A DNA stretch of 38,663 nucleotides from a virus. The stretch covers positions 1 to 38,663 of IMG/VR virus record IMGVR_UViG_3300021963_007677; one strand, written 5' to 3'. Shown piece after piece: positions 21,517 through 30,331 of the stretch. The notes under the pieces are model-generated. The model ran no database searches. It was given only the letters and a program-made list of their open reading frames with translations, and was not told the DNA's origin. The first letter of the stretch is position 1; the number at the start of each line of letters is the position of its first letter. The translations under genes and the position numbers were made by a program.

Positions 21517-21927
21517 ATGGGACTTTACGACAATATTCGCAAAACCATCGATTCGATCATCGACCATTACAAGGACACCGTTTCTGACGGTTCTTTGACT
21601 TTTAGCGAAGTCGGTTCTTTGGCTTTCAACGCGGCTTCTTCTTTCGTCAAGCTCGTTGAATCCATGAGTCGGGGCGACGGTGACGATAAAAAAGCTTTGG
21701 TATTGGCTGCTATCAGCAAGTTTTACGATATAGTGATCGCGCCGATTGACATCAAAATGATTCCAGACCCTTTGGAATTCATGGCAGATCAGGCTATCAA
21801 GGGTGTGCTACTTGCAACGACAAATGCCTCAATTGATGCGATAGTGAATGTGTTCAATAAGATGGGATGGACAACCGCGCAACCTGAGGGCGGTCCGGAG
21901 AAACTTGAGTTCCCCACGATCTTCTAA
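21517..21927 (+). CDS. hypothetical helical protein (136 aa)
   Basis: ATG 21517 has GAAAGG (21505-21510) upstream. The 136-aa product is mostly helical: MGLYDNIRKTIDSIIDHYK, then ALVLAAISKFYDIVIAPIDI and PLEFMADQAIKGVLLATTNA. The IAPIDIKMIPDPLE segment looks like a conserved turn. No TM helix or enzymatic motif is clear. It lies in the predicted structural block, 10 nt after the previous stop. Function unknown. Confidence 0.65.
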   Translation: MGLYDNIRKTIDSIIDHYKDTVSDGSLTFSEVGSLAFNAASSFVKLVESMSRGDGDDKKALVLAAISKFYDIVIAPIDIKMIPDPLEFMADQAIKGVLLATTNASIDAIVNVFNKMGWTTAQPEGGPEKLEFPTIF

Positions 21928-21951
21928 AATCCGGAATTGAAAGGCAAGCTG

Positions 21952-22359
21952 ATGACAGTGATACTTGGCAACAATGACGTTGTTTTCTTCGGGCCTCGCG
22001 CAAACCCAAAGGCTGTTCGTTGGTGGGCAGATCGAGGACAGTTGCATTGGGAAGACAGCAGAGACAACGGTTATGGCGTTGTTTCAGTGCGTGAATTCCT
22101 GCTGAGGTTGCAGGGAATAAGCGATATGCTGTCCAATGGACGTAAGAAAGACAACGAAGGCTTCATGCACGCAGATGAAGTTGAAAGGCACATGCGATTT
22201 ATTGAGCAAGCATTGGAGCTTGTGAAAAAGGCAAAAGACCAAGGAATACCGCAAGACCCTGAAGTTCGACGACACAAGGCTATGGATTTGCCGGTTACCG
22301 TGGTAATGCCATCTAGTTTGACAAGTTCTTTTGATGAGTTGGCGGCGAAACCTACTTGA
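21952..22359 (+). CDS. hypothetical protein (135 aa)
   Basis: ATG 21952 follows AAAGGC; the TTG at 21937 is less likely. The N-terminal third is beta-rich (TVILGNNDVVFFGPRA, AVRWWADRGQLHWEDS) and the middle is helical (HADEVERHMRFIEQALELVK). No motif is recognised. It could be a small structural or assembly protein by position only. Confidence 0.6.
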   Translation: MTVILGNNDVVFFGPRANPKAVRWWADRGQLHWEDSRDNGYGVVSVREFLLRLQGISDMLSNGRKKDNEGFMHADEVERHMRFIEQALELVKKAKDQGIPQDPEVRRHKAMDLPVTVVMPSSLTSSFDELAAKPT

Positions 22360-22372
22360 TCTGGAGGTTGCC

Positions 22373-22510
22373 ATGTTAGATAAGCTTTTGTTTTTTGGGC
22401 TGGGGCTGATTGTTGGTTGGAATGTCCTGCCTCAACCGACTTGGGTAAAAAACCTTTATGAAAAGGTTGTCAGCAAAGTCAAAAGCTTTGTGACGCCGAA
22501 AAGCGAATAA
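22373..22510 (+). CDS. single-pass membrane mini-protein (45 aa)
   Basis: A 45-codon frame from ATG 22373 to TAA 22508-22510, with a strong ribosome site CTGGAGG (22361-22367). The product MLDKLLFFGLGLIVGWNVLP has one TM helix (~4-19), then QPTWVKNLYEKVV and a basic tail. Its neighbours are 13 nt upstream and 11 nt downstream, so it fills the gap exactly. Very small membrane proteins of this shape occur in phage structural modules; function unknown. Confidence 0.7.
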   Translation: MLDKLLFFGLGLIVGWNVLPQPTWVKNLYEKVVSKVKSFVTPKSE

Positions 22511-22521
22511 CGGAGACAGCC

Positions 22522-22953
22522 ATGCAACCGCATGAGGCGTTCAAACTTGGTTTTTTGTCTCGCTGCGTGGAAGAAGGTCTTTCTCCCGAGCAAATAAATG
22601 GCCTGGCCAAGAGTGCTGCTGAGTTTCTCGGCAAGAAAGCGTTTGTTCGCGAAGCTATTGGACAAGTTACCGGTACGGTGAAAGACACCGCTGATGCCGG
22701 TAAGAGTGTTGTCGAATTCGGCAAGAGCATGTGGCCACTGGCGGCACTTGCCGTCGGTGTTCCTGCTGGTGCCGGTGCTTTGACTGCTTACTTGCAGAAT
22801 GCTGCAACTGACGTTGATGCTACTGACGTCGAAGAGGCGAAGCAGCAGGAACTGATGGACACGTATCGTCGCATGACCGACCAGCTTGGACGTAAGAAGC
22901 AGATGCGTGATTACAAGCAACAAAGGAAACGAACTGGGCAGGTATTCCTGTAA
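22522..22953 (+). CDS. putative virion protein with GFLxRCxEEGL motif
   Basis: A 143-aa protein with a CGGAGAC ribosome site. The N-terminus FKLGFLSRCVEEGLSPEQ (8-25 approx.) is a short motif I have seen at the start of phage structural proteins. LAKSAAEFLGKKAFV follows, then a TM-like segment WPLAALAVGVPAGAGALTAY (~71-90) and a charged helical C-terminus (MTDQLGRKKQMRDYKQQ). The K-x-A motif appears twice. Probably virion-associated; no specific role can be assigned. Confidence 0.65.
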   Translation: MQPHEAFKLGFLSRCVEEGLSPEQINGLAKSAAEFLGKKAFVREAIGQVTGTVKDTADAGKSVVEFGKSMWPLAALAVGVPAGAGALTAYLQNAATDVDATDVEEAKQQELMDTYRRMTDQLGRKKQMRDYKQQRKRTGQVFL

Positions 22954-22965
22954 GAAAGAGATGCT

Positions 22966-23331
22966 ATGTCAAACAGCTTGGTGAAATTCACCAGCCGCAA
23001 GGATGGCAACGGCAGAGGACAGTTATTCTGGGACAGGGCGGACATTGATGGTCTGCCCTTCCGAGGTCAACAAGCACCGCTTCTTCGTGGCGAAGAGTTC
23101 GATGAGCGGGTTGTTCGTGTTGCTGACCCAAAGAACGGCACGTTTTATACCGGTGATCCGGAAGAAAACGCTGCTTACCTGAAAGTTATGGATGGTGTTG
23201 CCAACTCATGGTATCAGCTGGTGTACGTTAACCGCTGGCGTGACAAGGGCGACAAATTTCATTACGTGTATGTAGAATGGCTGGAGTATTTCCTTGAGGA
23301 TGGAAAGCCGACGCCGTTTGAGCAAAAGTAA
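22966..23331 (+). CDS. hypothetical protein (121 aa)
   Basis: A 121-aa soluble protein, aromatic-rich and probably beta-structured (GQLFWDRADIDGLPFRG, SWYQLVYVNRWRD, FHYVYVEWLEYFLEDG). No motif is recognised. It begins 12 nt after the previous stop and ends 17 nt before the next gene in the same block. A tail or capsid accessory role is only suggested by position. Confidence 0.6.
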   Translation: MSNSLVKFTSRKDGNGRGQLFWDRADIDGLPFRGQQAPLLRGEEFDERVVRVADPKNGTFYTGDPEENAAYLKVMDGVANSWYQLVYVNRWRDKGDKFHYVYVEWLEYFLEDGKPTPFEQK

Positions 23332-23348
23332 ACTACAAGGACGTGTTT

Positions 23349-24317
23349 ATGGACGCAGCAACCGCTAAGTCGCTTTTGCAGGAAATCGAGCAGACCAAGC
23401 ATGCCGGATTTTCCGGTTTAGCTGGTTATCTGCCTACCTTCGGAGGCAAGCCGACTTCTCCTGTCGGTCAGCAGGTGCAGCAGTTCCACAATCAGCAGCT
23501 GCGATCTGACGCTACCAAGGACATCATCAAGGCCTTGTTGCTTGCCGGTGGTCTTGGTGCTGCTGCGCGTGGTGCTAGCGGTTTGCAAAGCATGTTTGGC
23601 GAGAAAAAGAAAGTCTCTCCCAAGCGTGTGGTTGAAATGCCCGTGCCGTACCCTGTCGCAGCAGACGAAAAGGAAGCTGCCAGCAAACCCGGTCTTTGGG
23701 CCAACATTCATGCCAAGCGCAAGCGAGGCGAGTCGGCGGCAAAGCCTGGTGACGAAGCTTATCCCGACGCTAAGAACTGGAAGAAAGTCACGAACGAGTC
23801 TGAAAAGAAAGCCGACAATGACTTGGCCACGTCTCGTTATGGCTTGAATTACTTTATTCCTTCCATGCTGCTTGGTGCGCCTTTGGCTGCTTATGGTGGC
23901 TGGAAAGGCGTTGATGCGATTTTGAACACGCAACGCCGCAAGGAGAAAGAGAAAGAGCTTGAGAAAGTAAAGCAAGATTATGAAAATGCTCTGCTTGGCG
24001 CGTATAAGAAAGGCACTGACGAATCGCTAGATGCGGCTTTCTCCGGCCTGGAAAAAGCAGCTTCGCCTGTTAGCTGGGCCAAAGACAAGCTTAACCAGCT
24101 ATTTCCTAACCTCGCTGGAGCAACGCAAGGTGCTTTGTTGACTACCGGTTTGGTGTCAGCGCCTCTTGGCTACATGATTGTCAACAACGCCATGAAGAAG
24201 AACAGCCAACGTGCTGTGCTTCAGAAAGCTCTGGCTGAAAGAGCTCGTCGGCAAGCTTTGGCCCAGCCACCAGAAATTTACGCGATACCAAAACCGCAAG
24301 AAGAAGAGAGCGAATAA
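23349..24317 (+). CDS. putative virion protein with three hydrophobic segments
   Basis: ATG 23349 is favoured: AAGGA (23336-23340) is 8 nt upstream, while the GTG at 23343 is only 2 nt from it. The 322-aa product has hydrophobic stretches IIKALLLAGGLGAAARGA (~59-76), NYFIPSMLLGAPLAAYGGW (~168-186) and ATQGALLTTGLVSAPLGYMI (~258-277). These are separated by charged helices (KEKEKELEKVKQDYENALL). ANIHAKRKRGESAAKPGDEA recalls a basic segment common in phage virion proteins. K-x-A motifs occur as DEKEAAS and LEKAASP. It ends 3 nt before the RNA polymerase gene, so it is likely co-expressed with it. Confidence 0.65.
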   Translation: MDAATAKSLLQEIEQTKHAGFSGLAGYLPTFGGKPTSPVGQQVQQFHNQQLRSDATKDIIKALLLAGGLGAAARGASGLQSMFGEKKKVSPKRVVEMPVPYPVAADEKEAASKPGLWANIHAKRKRGESAAKPGDEAYPDAKNWKKVTNESEKKADNDLATSRYGLNYFIPSMLLGAPLAAYGGWKGVDAILNTQRRKEKEKELEKVKQDYENALLGAYKKGTDESLDAAFSGLEKAASPVSWAKDKLNQLFPNLAGATQGALLTTGLVSAPLGYMIVNNAMKKNSQRAVLQKALAERARRQALAQPPEIYAIPKPQEEESE

Positions 24318-24320
24318 ACG

Positions 24321-27300
24321 ATGCAGCCGCTCACGCCAAACTTGCTTGAGCCAGCAGCGCCATCGTTATTGACTCCGGCTCCGGCCCAACCAATCCCGAT
24401 GCCTGCGCTCCCGGTATCGTCCGACATGGACTACCGGGAGTTTGGCGATACTAACAAGACTCGTTCTCGCATTTACGAGAATGTGCTTAACGCTGCCCGT
24501 GGCATCGAGCCTATTTCAAACGAGCGGCACACGCTGCGTCTGGTGGATGTGGATTACCAGGACCCTGATCGAGTCAGCAAACGCGATCAGAAAGCCGCTA
24601 TTTTAAACGGGTTGACTCGCGGACGAAGATTGCGCGGCACCTGGGAGTTGGTTGACAACCTCAGCCAGCAGGTGATTGATCGAAAGAAATCCGTATTGGC
24701 GACCGTACCGCATCTCACCGAGCGTGGTACGTTTATCAACAACGGCACCGAATACACGCTGAAAAACCAGCAGCGTCTGCTTCCTGGCGTCTACACCCGT
24801 GTCCGTGACAACGGCGAAATTGAATCACACGCCAACATCATGCCAGGCAAAGGCGTGTCCCACCGCTACTTCCTCGACCCCGAGAAGGGCCAGTTTAAAA
24901 TCCGGATTGGACAGGGCACGGTAAGCTTGACCCCTCTGCTCAAGGCCATGGGTGCCACGCCTGAGCAATTGAAGGAAGTCTGGGGTAGAGATTTGTTTGT
25001 CAGCAATTTCAATGACGATGATGCTGCCGAATACAAAAAGCTAAAACAAAAGTTTTTAAACACCAGAGAACTACAAGGCGACGAGAACGAGCAACGTGCG
25101 GCGCTGGTTGCCAAGTTTGCCAAGATGGAGCTTGATCCGAACGTCACCAAGCGGACGCTGGGTAAGCCTCACAACGGTTTAACGTTAGACGCTGTGCTAG
25201 ACATCACCAAGAAGCTGGTGCAAGTCAGTAAGAACGAGGCTGAGCCCGACGATCGCGATGCGTTGACGTACCAGCAGTTCATGGGGCCGGAAGACTTGTT
25301 TTCCGAGCGATTGACTCGCGATAAGGGCGGCTTGCGCCGTCAGTTGCTGTGGAAGATGTCAGGCAAAGGCGATTTGAAAAGCATGCCGTCTTCTGCGCTT
25401 AACAAGCAGCTTCAAGCTGCCTTGATGACGAGCGGACTTGGCCAAGCCATCGAAGAGATCAATCCGGCAGAACTGTACGACAAGACCACGGCTGTTAGCC
25501 GGCTGGGCGAGGGCGGTATTCCGACCACCGACGCTATTCCCAAAGAAGCACGAAGTGTGCAGCCCAGTATGTTCGGATTTATTGATCCTTTGCGTACACC
25601 AGAGTCTGGCAAGGTAGGTGTTGACACTTATTTGGCCAGAGGTGCTCGCAAAGGCAAAGATGGCAAACTTTACACACAGTTTCGTGACGTTCGTACTGGC
25701 GAATTGATGTTCAAGACACCACAGGACGTGGCTGACATGACCATCGGTTTTCCTGGTAGCCAGGAAAGCGACAGTCCGCGTGTGGCAGCCATGCGTGGCG
25801 GCAAAATGCTGTACGTTCCGAAGTCGGAGATCGACTTGGAACTGCCGGCGATGGAAGAGGCGTTTAACCCGCTGTCTAACATCATTCCGATGAAGAGTCA
25901 GGTGAAAGGTCAGCGGTTGGTCATGGCCAGTCGTATGACCACGCAAGCTTTGCCTGTCGTTGACGCTGAAGCACCGCTGGTTCAGTCAGCCATACCCGGC
26001 ACAGACGGGCTCAAGAGCTACGAAGAGCAGTATGCCGGAGCCATGGGCACTTTGCGTGCGCCTCAGGGTGGCACCGTTGTTTCGGTGACACCTGAAGAGA
26101 TCAAGGTGCGTTACAACGACGGTACAGAAGATACGCACGAGCTCTACAACAATTTCCCATTCAACCGCAAAACGTTTATTCATCAAACGGCAGCAGTGCG
26201 GCCTGGCGATAAGTTTGGACCAGACCAGCTGCTGGCTCATTCCAACTTTACCGACAAAACCGGCGCAACAGCGCTGGGTAAAAACGCCAGGGTGGCGTAT
26301 GTGGCGTGGCAAGGTAAGAACTTTGAAGACGCTGTTGTTGTTTCAGAAAGTTTTGCAAAGAAGATGGCTTCTGAGCATATGTACCAGCATGAACTGGAGG
26401 TAAACGACAAGACGAAGATCGGCAAGAAGAATTTCATTCAGACTTTCCCCGGTAAGTTCAACAAGGAAACTCTGGCAAAGCTTGATGACAACGGAGTCAT
26501 CAAGCCTGGCACTGTGGTGAATTACGGCGACCCTTTAGTCTTAGGCACAACCCTGAAGGAAACCGCGTATAACAAGGTCCACAAAAAAGGCCAGTCGGGG
26601 TACAACGATGCAACAGTTACTTGGGATCACCACGACTCTGGCGTCGTCACCGATGTTGTCATGGGGAAAACGGGGCCGACTGTCGTTGTTAAAGCGACAT
26701 CAGCCATCAAAACCGGAGATAAGCTGTCAGGTCGTTACGGGGACAAAGGTGTTGTCGCTGACGTCATCCCAGACCGTGAAATGCCGCATTCCGCTGATGG
26801 TCAGCCCTTTGAAGTTTTGCTTAATCCCCTCGGCGTAATCACTAGAACCAATCCTGCGCAAATGGCCGAACTGTTGCTGGGAAAAATTGCCGCCAAGCGT
26901 GGTAAACCCATCAAAGTTCAAGATTTTGATTCCAAGAAAGACATGGCTGAATGGGTCATGCAAGAGTTGGGCAAAGAAGGTTTGTCTGATCTTGACGACA
27001 TTATTGACCCGTCTCGAGATCAGAAAATCAAAAGCGTTGCCACTGGCAACCGATTTTTCATGAAGTTACACCATACCGCCGAGTCCAAAGGACAAGGACG
27101 AGGCGGTGGTGCTTACACCATGGAAGATACGCCGGCTAAGGGTGGCTCAGAAGGCTCAAAGCGTATTGGTATGTTGGATACCAATGCTTTGCTATCTCAC
27201 GGTGCCACAGCAACTCTGCAAGACGTTAGCACAGTGCGTGGTCAGAAGAACGACCAGTATTGGTTACAGTTCATGTCGGGCTACAACCCGCAAGCTGCCA

Positions 27301-28778
27301 AAGTTCCGTTTGTTTACCAGAAATTCGTAAATCAGTTACGAGCCGCCGGCGTTAACGTCGTCAAGCAAGGCACTCAAACCAACATCATGGCCCTGACGGA
27401 TAAGGATGTTGAGGAGTTAGCCGGTGATCGTGAGTTGACGAGTGCTGAAGGTGTGGACTGGAACAAGCAGCTGAAAGAGCTACCAAACGGCTTGTTTGAC
27501 AAAGCCAAGACGGGCGGACACGGCGGTAACCGTTGGAGCTACATCAAGCTGCACGAGCCGATGCCCAATCCAGTGATGGAAGAGCCTGTCAGGCGAATCC
27601 TTGGCCTGACGCAGAAGCAATTCCAAGGCGTTTTAGCTGGAACTGAGAACCTGTCAAAATATGGGACAGGGCCTACCGCTATCAAAAAAGCTTTATCCGG
27701 CATGAACTTAGAAGCGGAAATTGAAAAAACCAGGAACATAATCGCAGCTGGTCGAGCGTCAGAGCGCGATGCGGCTGTGCGAAAACTTGGCTACTTGAAA
27801 AGTGCCCAGAAGCTTGGGCTTAAGCCTGAGGATTACGTCCTAACCAAAGTTCCTGTCTTACCGCCAATGTTTAGGCCGGTTAGTCTGATGAGCAACGATA
27901 TGCCGCTCATCAACGACGCAAACTACCTTTACAAAGAACTTTTCGAGGCAAATCAAAACCTCAAGAGTATCCAGGCCGAGTTAGGTGCTGACGGTTCGGG
28001 GCAAGAGCGGCTCGCCACTTACAACGCTTTCAAGGCAGTCACTGGTCTTGGTGATCCGATCAGCCAGAAAACTCGTGAGAAGAATGTCAAAGGCATTCTT
28101 CAATCTGTGTTTGGTTCCAGTCCAAAGTTTGGCACGTTACAGCGCAAACTAATCTCTACCACGGTAGATAACGTAGGCCGTGCTGTGATCACGCCAAATC
28201 CGGATTTAGACATGGATTCAGTCGGCTTGCCGGAAGAGAAAGCGTTTAAAGCGTACGAGAAGTTCGTTACCAGACGATTGGTGCGCCAAGGCATGTCTTT
28301 GCGGGCGGCACGCGAGCAAGTTACTGAGAAGACCGACTTGGCTCGTAGAATCTTGCTGGAAGAAATGGATCATCGTCCGGTTTACATCAGCCGTGCGCCA
28401 GTTCTCCACAAGTTCGGCATCATGGCAATGAAACCGAGACTAACCAAGGGCGACACGCTGCAAGTCAGTCCGCTGATCGTAAAAGGCTTCAATGCCGACT
28501 TTGACGGCGATGCCATGAACTATCACGTGCCGAGCACCGAAAAAGCCCGGCAAGAGGCTTTGGAAAGACTTTTGCCTAGCCGTAACCTGTTCAGTTTGTC
28601 AGACTTTAAGTCAGTGATGCACGCACCTGCCAACGAATATGTTGGCGGTCTGTATCATGCAACTAGCTCTGCTAGCGAACGTCCTAAAAAAATATTCAGG
28701 ACTGTGCAGGACATGCGACGGGCGTACGAGCGTGGCGATATCTCTATCGAAGATAAGGTCCAAATCCTAGAATCTTGA
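24321..28778 (+). CDS. RNA polymerase beta fused to N-terminal half of beta'
   Basis: A 1485-aa chain. The beta part shows TVPHLTERGTFINNGTEYTL (~128-147), RLLPGVYTR, GKNFEDAVVVSESFAKKM (~661), GDKLSGRYGDKGVV (~799-812, nucleotide/hybrid site) and KGGSEGSKRIGMLDTNALLS (~940). It then runs directly into beta' without a stop: RWSYIKLHEPMPNP (~1071), VPVLPPMFRPVSL, LISTTVDNVGRAVI and RPVYISRAPVLHKFGI. The catalytic Mg-binding loop NADFDGD is at 1391-1397. It stops soon after, before the bridge helix. The beta N-terminal lobe is shortened and beta' has no N-terminal zinc ribbon. The missing half of beta' is the 30332 gene. All three catalytic Asp residues are present, so it should be active. No alpha, omega or sigma is seen nearby. 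Confidence 0.95.
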   Translation: MQPLTPNLLEPAAPSLLTPAPAQPIPMPALPVSSDMDYREFGDTNKTRSRIYENVLNAARGIEPISNERHTLRLVDVDYQDPDRVSKRDQKAAILNGLTRGRRLRGTWELVDNLSQQVIDRKKSVLATVPHLTERGTFINNGTEYTLKNQQRLLPGVYTRVRDNGEIESHANIMPGKGVSHRYFLDPEKGQFKIRIGQGTVSLTPLLKAMGATPEQLKEVWGRDLFVSNFNDDDAAEYKKLKQKFLNTRELQGDENEQRAALVAKFAKMELDPNVTKRTLGKPHNGLTLDAVLDITKKLVQVSKNEAEPDDRDALTYQQFMGPEDLFSERLTRDKGGLRRQLLWKMSGKGDLKSMPSSALNKQLQAALMTSGLGQAIEEINPAELYDKTTAVSRLGEGGIPTTDAIPKEARSVQPSMFGFIDPLRTPESGKVGVDTYLARGARKGKDGKLYTQFRDVRTGELMFKTPQDVADMTIGFPGSQESDSPRVAAMRGGKMLYVPKSEIDLELPAMEEAFNPLSNIIPMKSQVKGQRLVMASRMTTQALPVVDAEAPLVQSAIPGTDGLKSYEEQYAGAMGTLRAPQGGTVVSVTPEEIKVRYNDGTEDTHELYNNFPFNRKTFIHQTAAVRPGDKFGPDQLLAHSNFTDKTGATALGKNARVAYVAWQGKNFEDAVVVSESFAKKMASEHMYQHELEVNDKTKIGKKNFIQTFPGKFNKETLAKLDDNGVIKPGTVVNYGDPLVLGTTLKETAYNKVHKKGQSGYNDATVTWDHHDSGVVTDVVMGKTGPTVVVKATSAIKTGDKLSGRYGDKGVVADVIPDREMPHSADGQPFEVLLNPLGVITRTNPAQMAELLLGKIAAKRGKPIKVQDFDSKKDMAEWVMQELGKEGLSDLDDIIDPSRDQKIKSVATGNRFFMKLHHTAESKGQGRGGGAYTMEDTPAKGGSEGSKRIGMLDTNALLSHGATATLQDVSTVRGQKNDQYWLQFMSGYNPQAAKVPFVYQKFVNQLRAAGVNVVKQGTQTNIMALTDKDVEELAGDRELTSAEGVDWNKQLKELPNGLFDKAKTGGHGGNRWSYIKLHEPMPNPVMEEPVRRILGLTQKQFQGVLAGTENLSKYGTGPTAIKKALSGMNLEAEIEKTRNIIAAGRASERDAAVRKLGYLKSAQKLGLKPEDYVLTKVPVLPPMFRPVSLMSNDMPLINDANYLYKELFEANQNLKSIQAELGADGSGQERLATYNAFKAVTGLGDPISQKTREKNVKGILQSVFGSSPKFGTLQRKLISTTVDNVGRAVITPNPDLDMDSVGLPEEKAFKAYEKFVTRRLVRQGMSLRAAREQVTEKTDLARRILLEEMDHRPVYISRAPVLHKFGIMAMKPRLTKGDTLQVSPLIVKGFNADFDGDAMNYHVPSTEKARQEALERLLPSRNLFSLSDFKSVMHAPANEYVGGLYHATSSASERPKKIFRTVQDMRRAYERGDISIEDKVQILES

Positions 28779-28802
28779 CTAGGTATCAAAGGAGTTTCTC
28801 AC

Positions 28803-29477
28803 ATGGCGATTAATACTGAGTTGCTGCGTCAGGCTCGGCAGTCTGTTGCACAGCTGAACAAGTTTGCATTCGTGGCTGCTGGTGATCCTGCCATGGGTGC
28901 TCCTCCTCCTGGCGGTGACCCTGCTGCTGCGGGTGGTGCTCCTATGGACCCTGCCATGGCTGGCGGTGCTCCTCCTCCTGGCGGTGACCCGATGGCTGGC
29001 GGTGGTGGCGATCCCATGGCCGCTATTATGCCGATGATTCAGCAGGCAGTTCAGTCTGCCATGGCTGCAAATGGCGGCGGAGCCGGTGGTGCTCAAGGTG
29101 CCGGTCCTGGGTTGAAGCCCAAGATTGACGTCAATGTCGAGATCATGCAGATCAAGAAAATGCTTGCCAAGATTGTGGACGCCATGGGCATTCACATCCC
29201 GGCACAAGACATGGTTGCCACGCCTGAAGATTTGAATCAAATCGCTCAGGGTGGCGCAGGCTATGCCGCTGCCACGCCAGATAACGCTGGTCAAGGTGGC
29301 GGTGGACTCGGGCAAATATCCCCGATTGAGCCTATGAAAGCTGCGGCAGCTGAGTGGGAAAGCGGCGTGGCGTTCACGCCGCCTTCGGAATTGTCTTTGA
29401 ATCGTGCTCATGAAACGACCCGCAATAACGCTAACCTTGCCGCAGCTTTGGTTATGCGCAAACGGGTTGGAGCATAA
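28803..29477 (+). CDS. Pro/Gly/Ala-rich low-complexity protein between the RNAP genes
   Basis: ATG 28803 is behind AAAGGAG (28788-28794). The 224-aa product starts with a helix, LLRQARQSVAQLNKFAFVAA. A disordered region with APPPGGDP and PMAGG repeats (~30-75) follows, encoded partly by a 26-nt direct repeat. A short helical core (KIDVNVEIMQIKKMLAKIVD, ~111-130) and an acidic tail complete it. No family recognised. Placed between two polymerase halves, it may be a virion protein or a linker or partner of the polymerase. LNKFAF fits the K-x-A motif. Confidence 0.65.
   Translation: MAINTELLRQARQSVAQLNKFAFVAAGDPAMGAPPPGGDPAAAGGAPMDPAMAGGAPPPGGDPMAGGGGDPMAAIMPMIQQAVQSAMAANGGGAGGAQGAGPGLKPKIDVNVEIMQIKKMLAKIVDAMGIHIPAQDMVATPEDLNQIAQGGAGYAAATPDNAGQGGGGLGQISPIEPMKAAAAEWESGVAFTPPSELSLNRAHETTRNNANLAAALVMRKRVGA
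28896..28990 (+). repeat. 26-nt direct repeat in the Pro/Gly-rich gene
   Basis: The 26-nt unit at 28896-28921 recurs exactly at 28965-28990, 69 nt (23 codons) apart. It encodes GAPPPGGDP. Exact nucleotide identity suggests recent duplication. Confidence 0.9.
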
Positions 29478-29485
29478 GGTGATTA

Positions 29486-29710
29486 ATGTTTTTTGTTGAG
29501 ATTGTTGAGACAATCGGAAAACCTCCTATTAGGTTGGAGGCTTCTCAGGTTGTTATCAGAATGGCTAACGGCACTCCTGTCAGTGTCGCAGCCATGTTTG
29601 GTGGTCCTCACAGTGTCCTGGTTTCGCATTGTGAGGACCCCGGTTTCAACTCAAACTTACAGAAGCTCGGTATCAACGAAACCGTAATATCATCGAGAAT
29701 GAAGGTTTAA
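29486..29710 (+). CDS. small hypothetical protein (74 aa)
   Basis: ATG 29486 is preceded by TAAGGTGA, a good ribosome site. The 74-aa product is beta-rich with TPVSVAAMFGGPHSVLVSHC and EDPGFNSNLQKLGINETVI. The GGPxSxxVSHCxDPxFN pattern recalls small phage hypothetical proteins. Its stop is 1 nt before the next start. Function unknown; the conserved setting between the RNAP genes is of interest. Confidence 0.65.
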   Translation: MFFVEIVETIGKPPIRLEASQVVIRMANGTPVSVAAMFGGPHSVLVSHCEDPGFNSNLQKLGINETVISSRMKV

Positions 29711-29711
29711 C

Positions 29712-30308
29712 ATGGCTGACTTCAACAGAACTGCGAACAGTGCTTACTATGCCTCCAGGCAAGAGCTCAACATTGCCGGGACAAGGGAAGGTAGCAAAAC
29801 GCCGAAAATTGTTCCCAGCTACCAGCACAAGTCGTCTGACGCAAATACTTCAGCAAACAAGTATTATGCTTCAGCAGCGGCAAAGCCCGGCACGCCTAAA
29901 GCAGCCAAGTTGAAAGCCTCCAAGCACGTTCAAGTAATTTGCAGCAGCAAGTCTGTGGTGCAGTCGATTCTTGAAGAACTTAGCTCGGGAGCGACTCGCA
30001 TCACAGTTAAAGGCTCTGCCGAAGAATTGAAACAAGCCAAACTGCATGTTGATTTGGCTGTAGGGCGAAATACGTTGACTCGTGGTCAAGCCGATCAGGT
30101 TAATTACGCGCTCAAAGTTGATCCGGTGCCAATTTCGGTTCCTGAAGTTAAAGTCGAAACTGTTGAAGAAATCAAACCTGTAGAGATTCCAGAAGAACCG
30201 GAAGCCAGCATCAAGGCAGAAGAAATAACAGAAGAAGACGTCGCAGCTGCTTTCGGGGTAAAGCCTGACGAAGGTGACGACGACGGCGACGATGACGACG
30301 ATCTGTAA
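29712..30308 (+). CDS. hypothetical protein with very acidic C-terminus
   Basis: A 198-aa protein. The N-terminal ~60 residues are polar and Ala/Ser/Tyr-rich. A compact alpha/beta region (~70-130: HVQVICSSKSVVQSILEEL, ATRITVKGSAEELKQAKLHV) follows. The last 60 residues are acidic, ending in a run of Asp (GDDDGDDDDDL). Acidic tails can mimic DNA or bind basic proteins, so a partner of RNA polymerase or DNA-packaging proteins is conceivable. No family recognised. The next gene, beta' C-terminal half, begins 24 nt later. Confidence 0.65.
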   Translation: MADFNRTANSAYYASRQELNIAGTREGSKTPKIVPSYQHKSSDANTSANKYYASAAAKPGTPKAAKLKASKHVQVICSSKSVVQSILEELSSGATRITVKGSAEELKQAKLHVDLAVGRNTLTRGQADQVNYALKVDPVPISVPEVKVETVEEIKPVEIPEEPEASIKAEEITEEDVAAAFGVKPDEGDDDGDDDDDL

Positions 30309-30331
30309 GTATTTCCAATAGGGCCGGTTAA

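Noticed and set aside
28779-29513. 244-aa open frame on the - strand, rich in Ser, Arg, His
   Set aside because: It is the antisense of the Pro/Gly-rich gene; low-complexity composition mirrors the repeats on the + strand.
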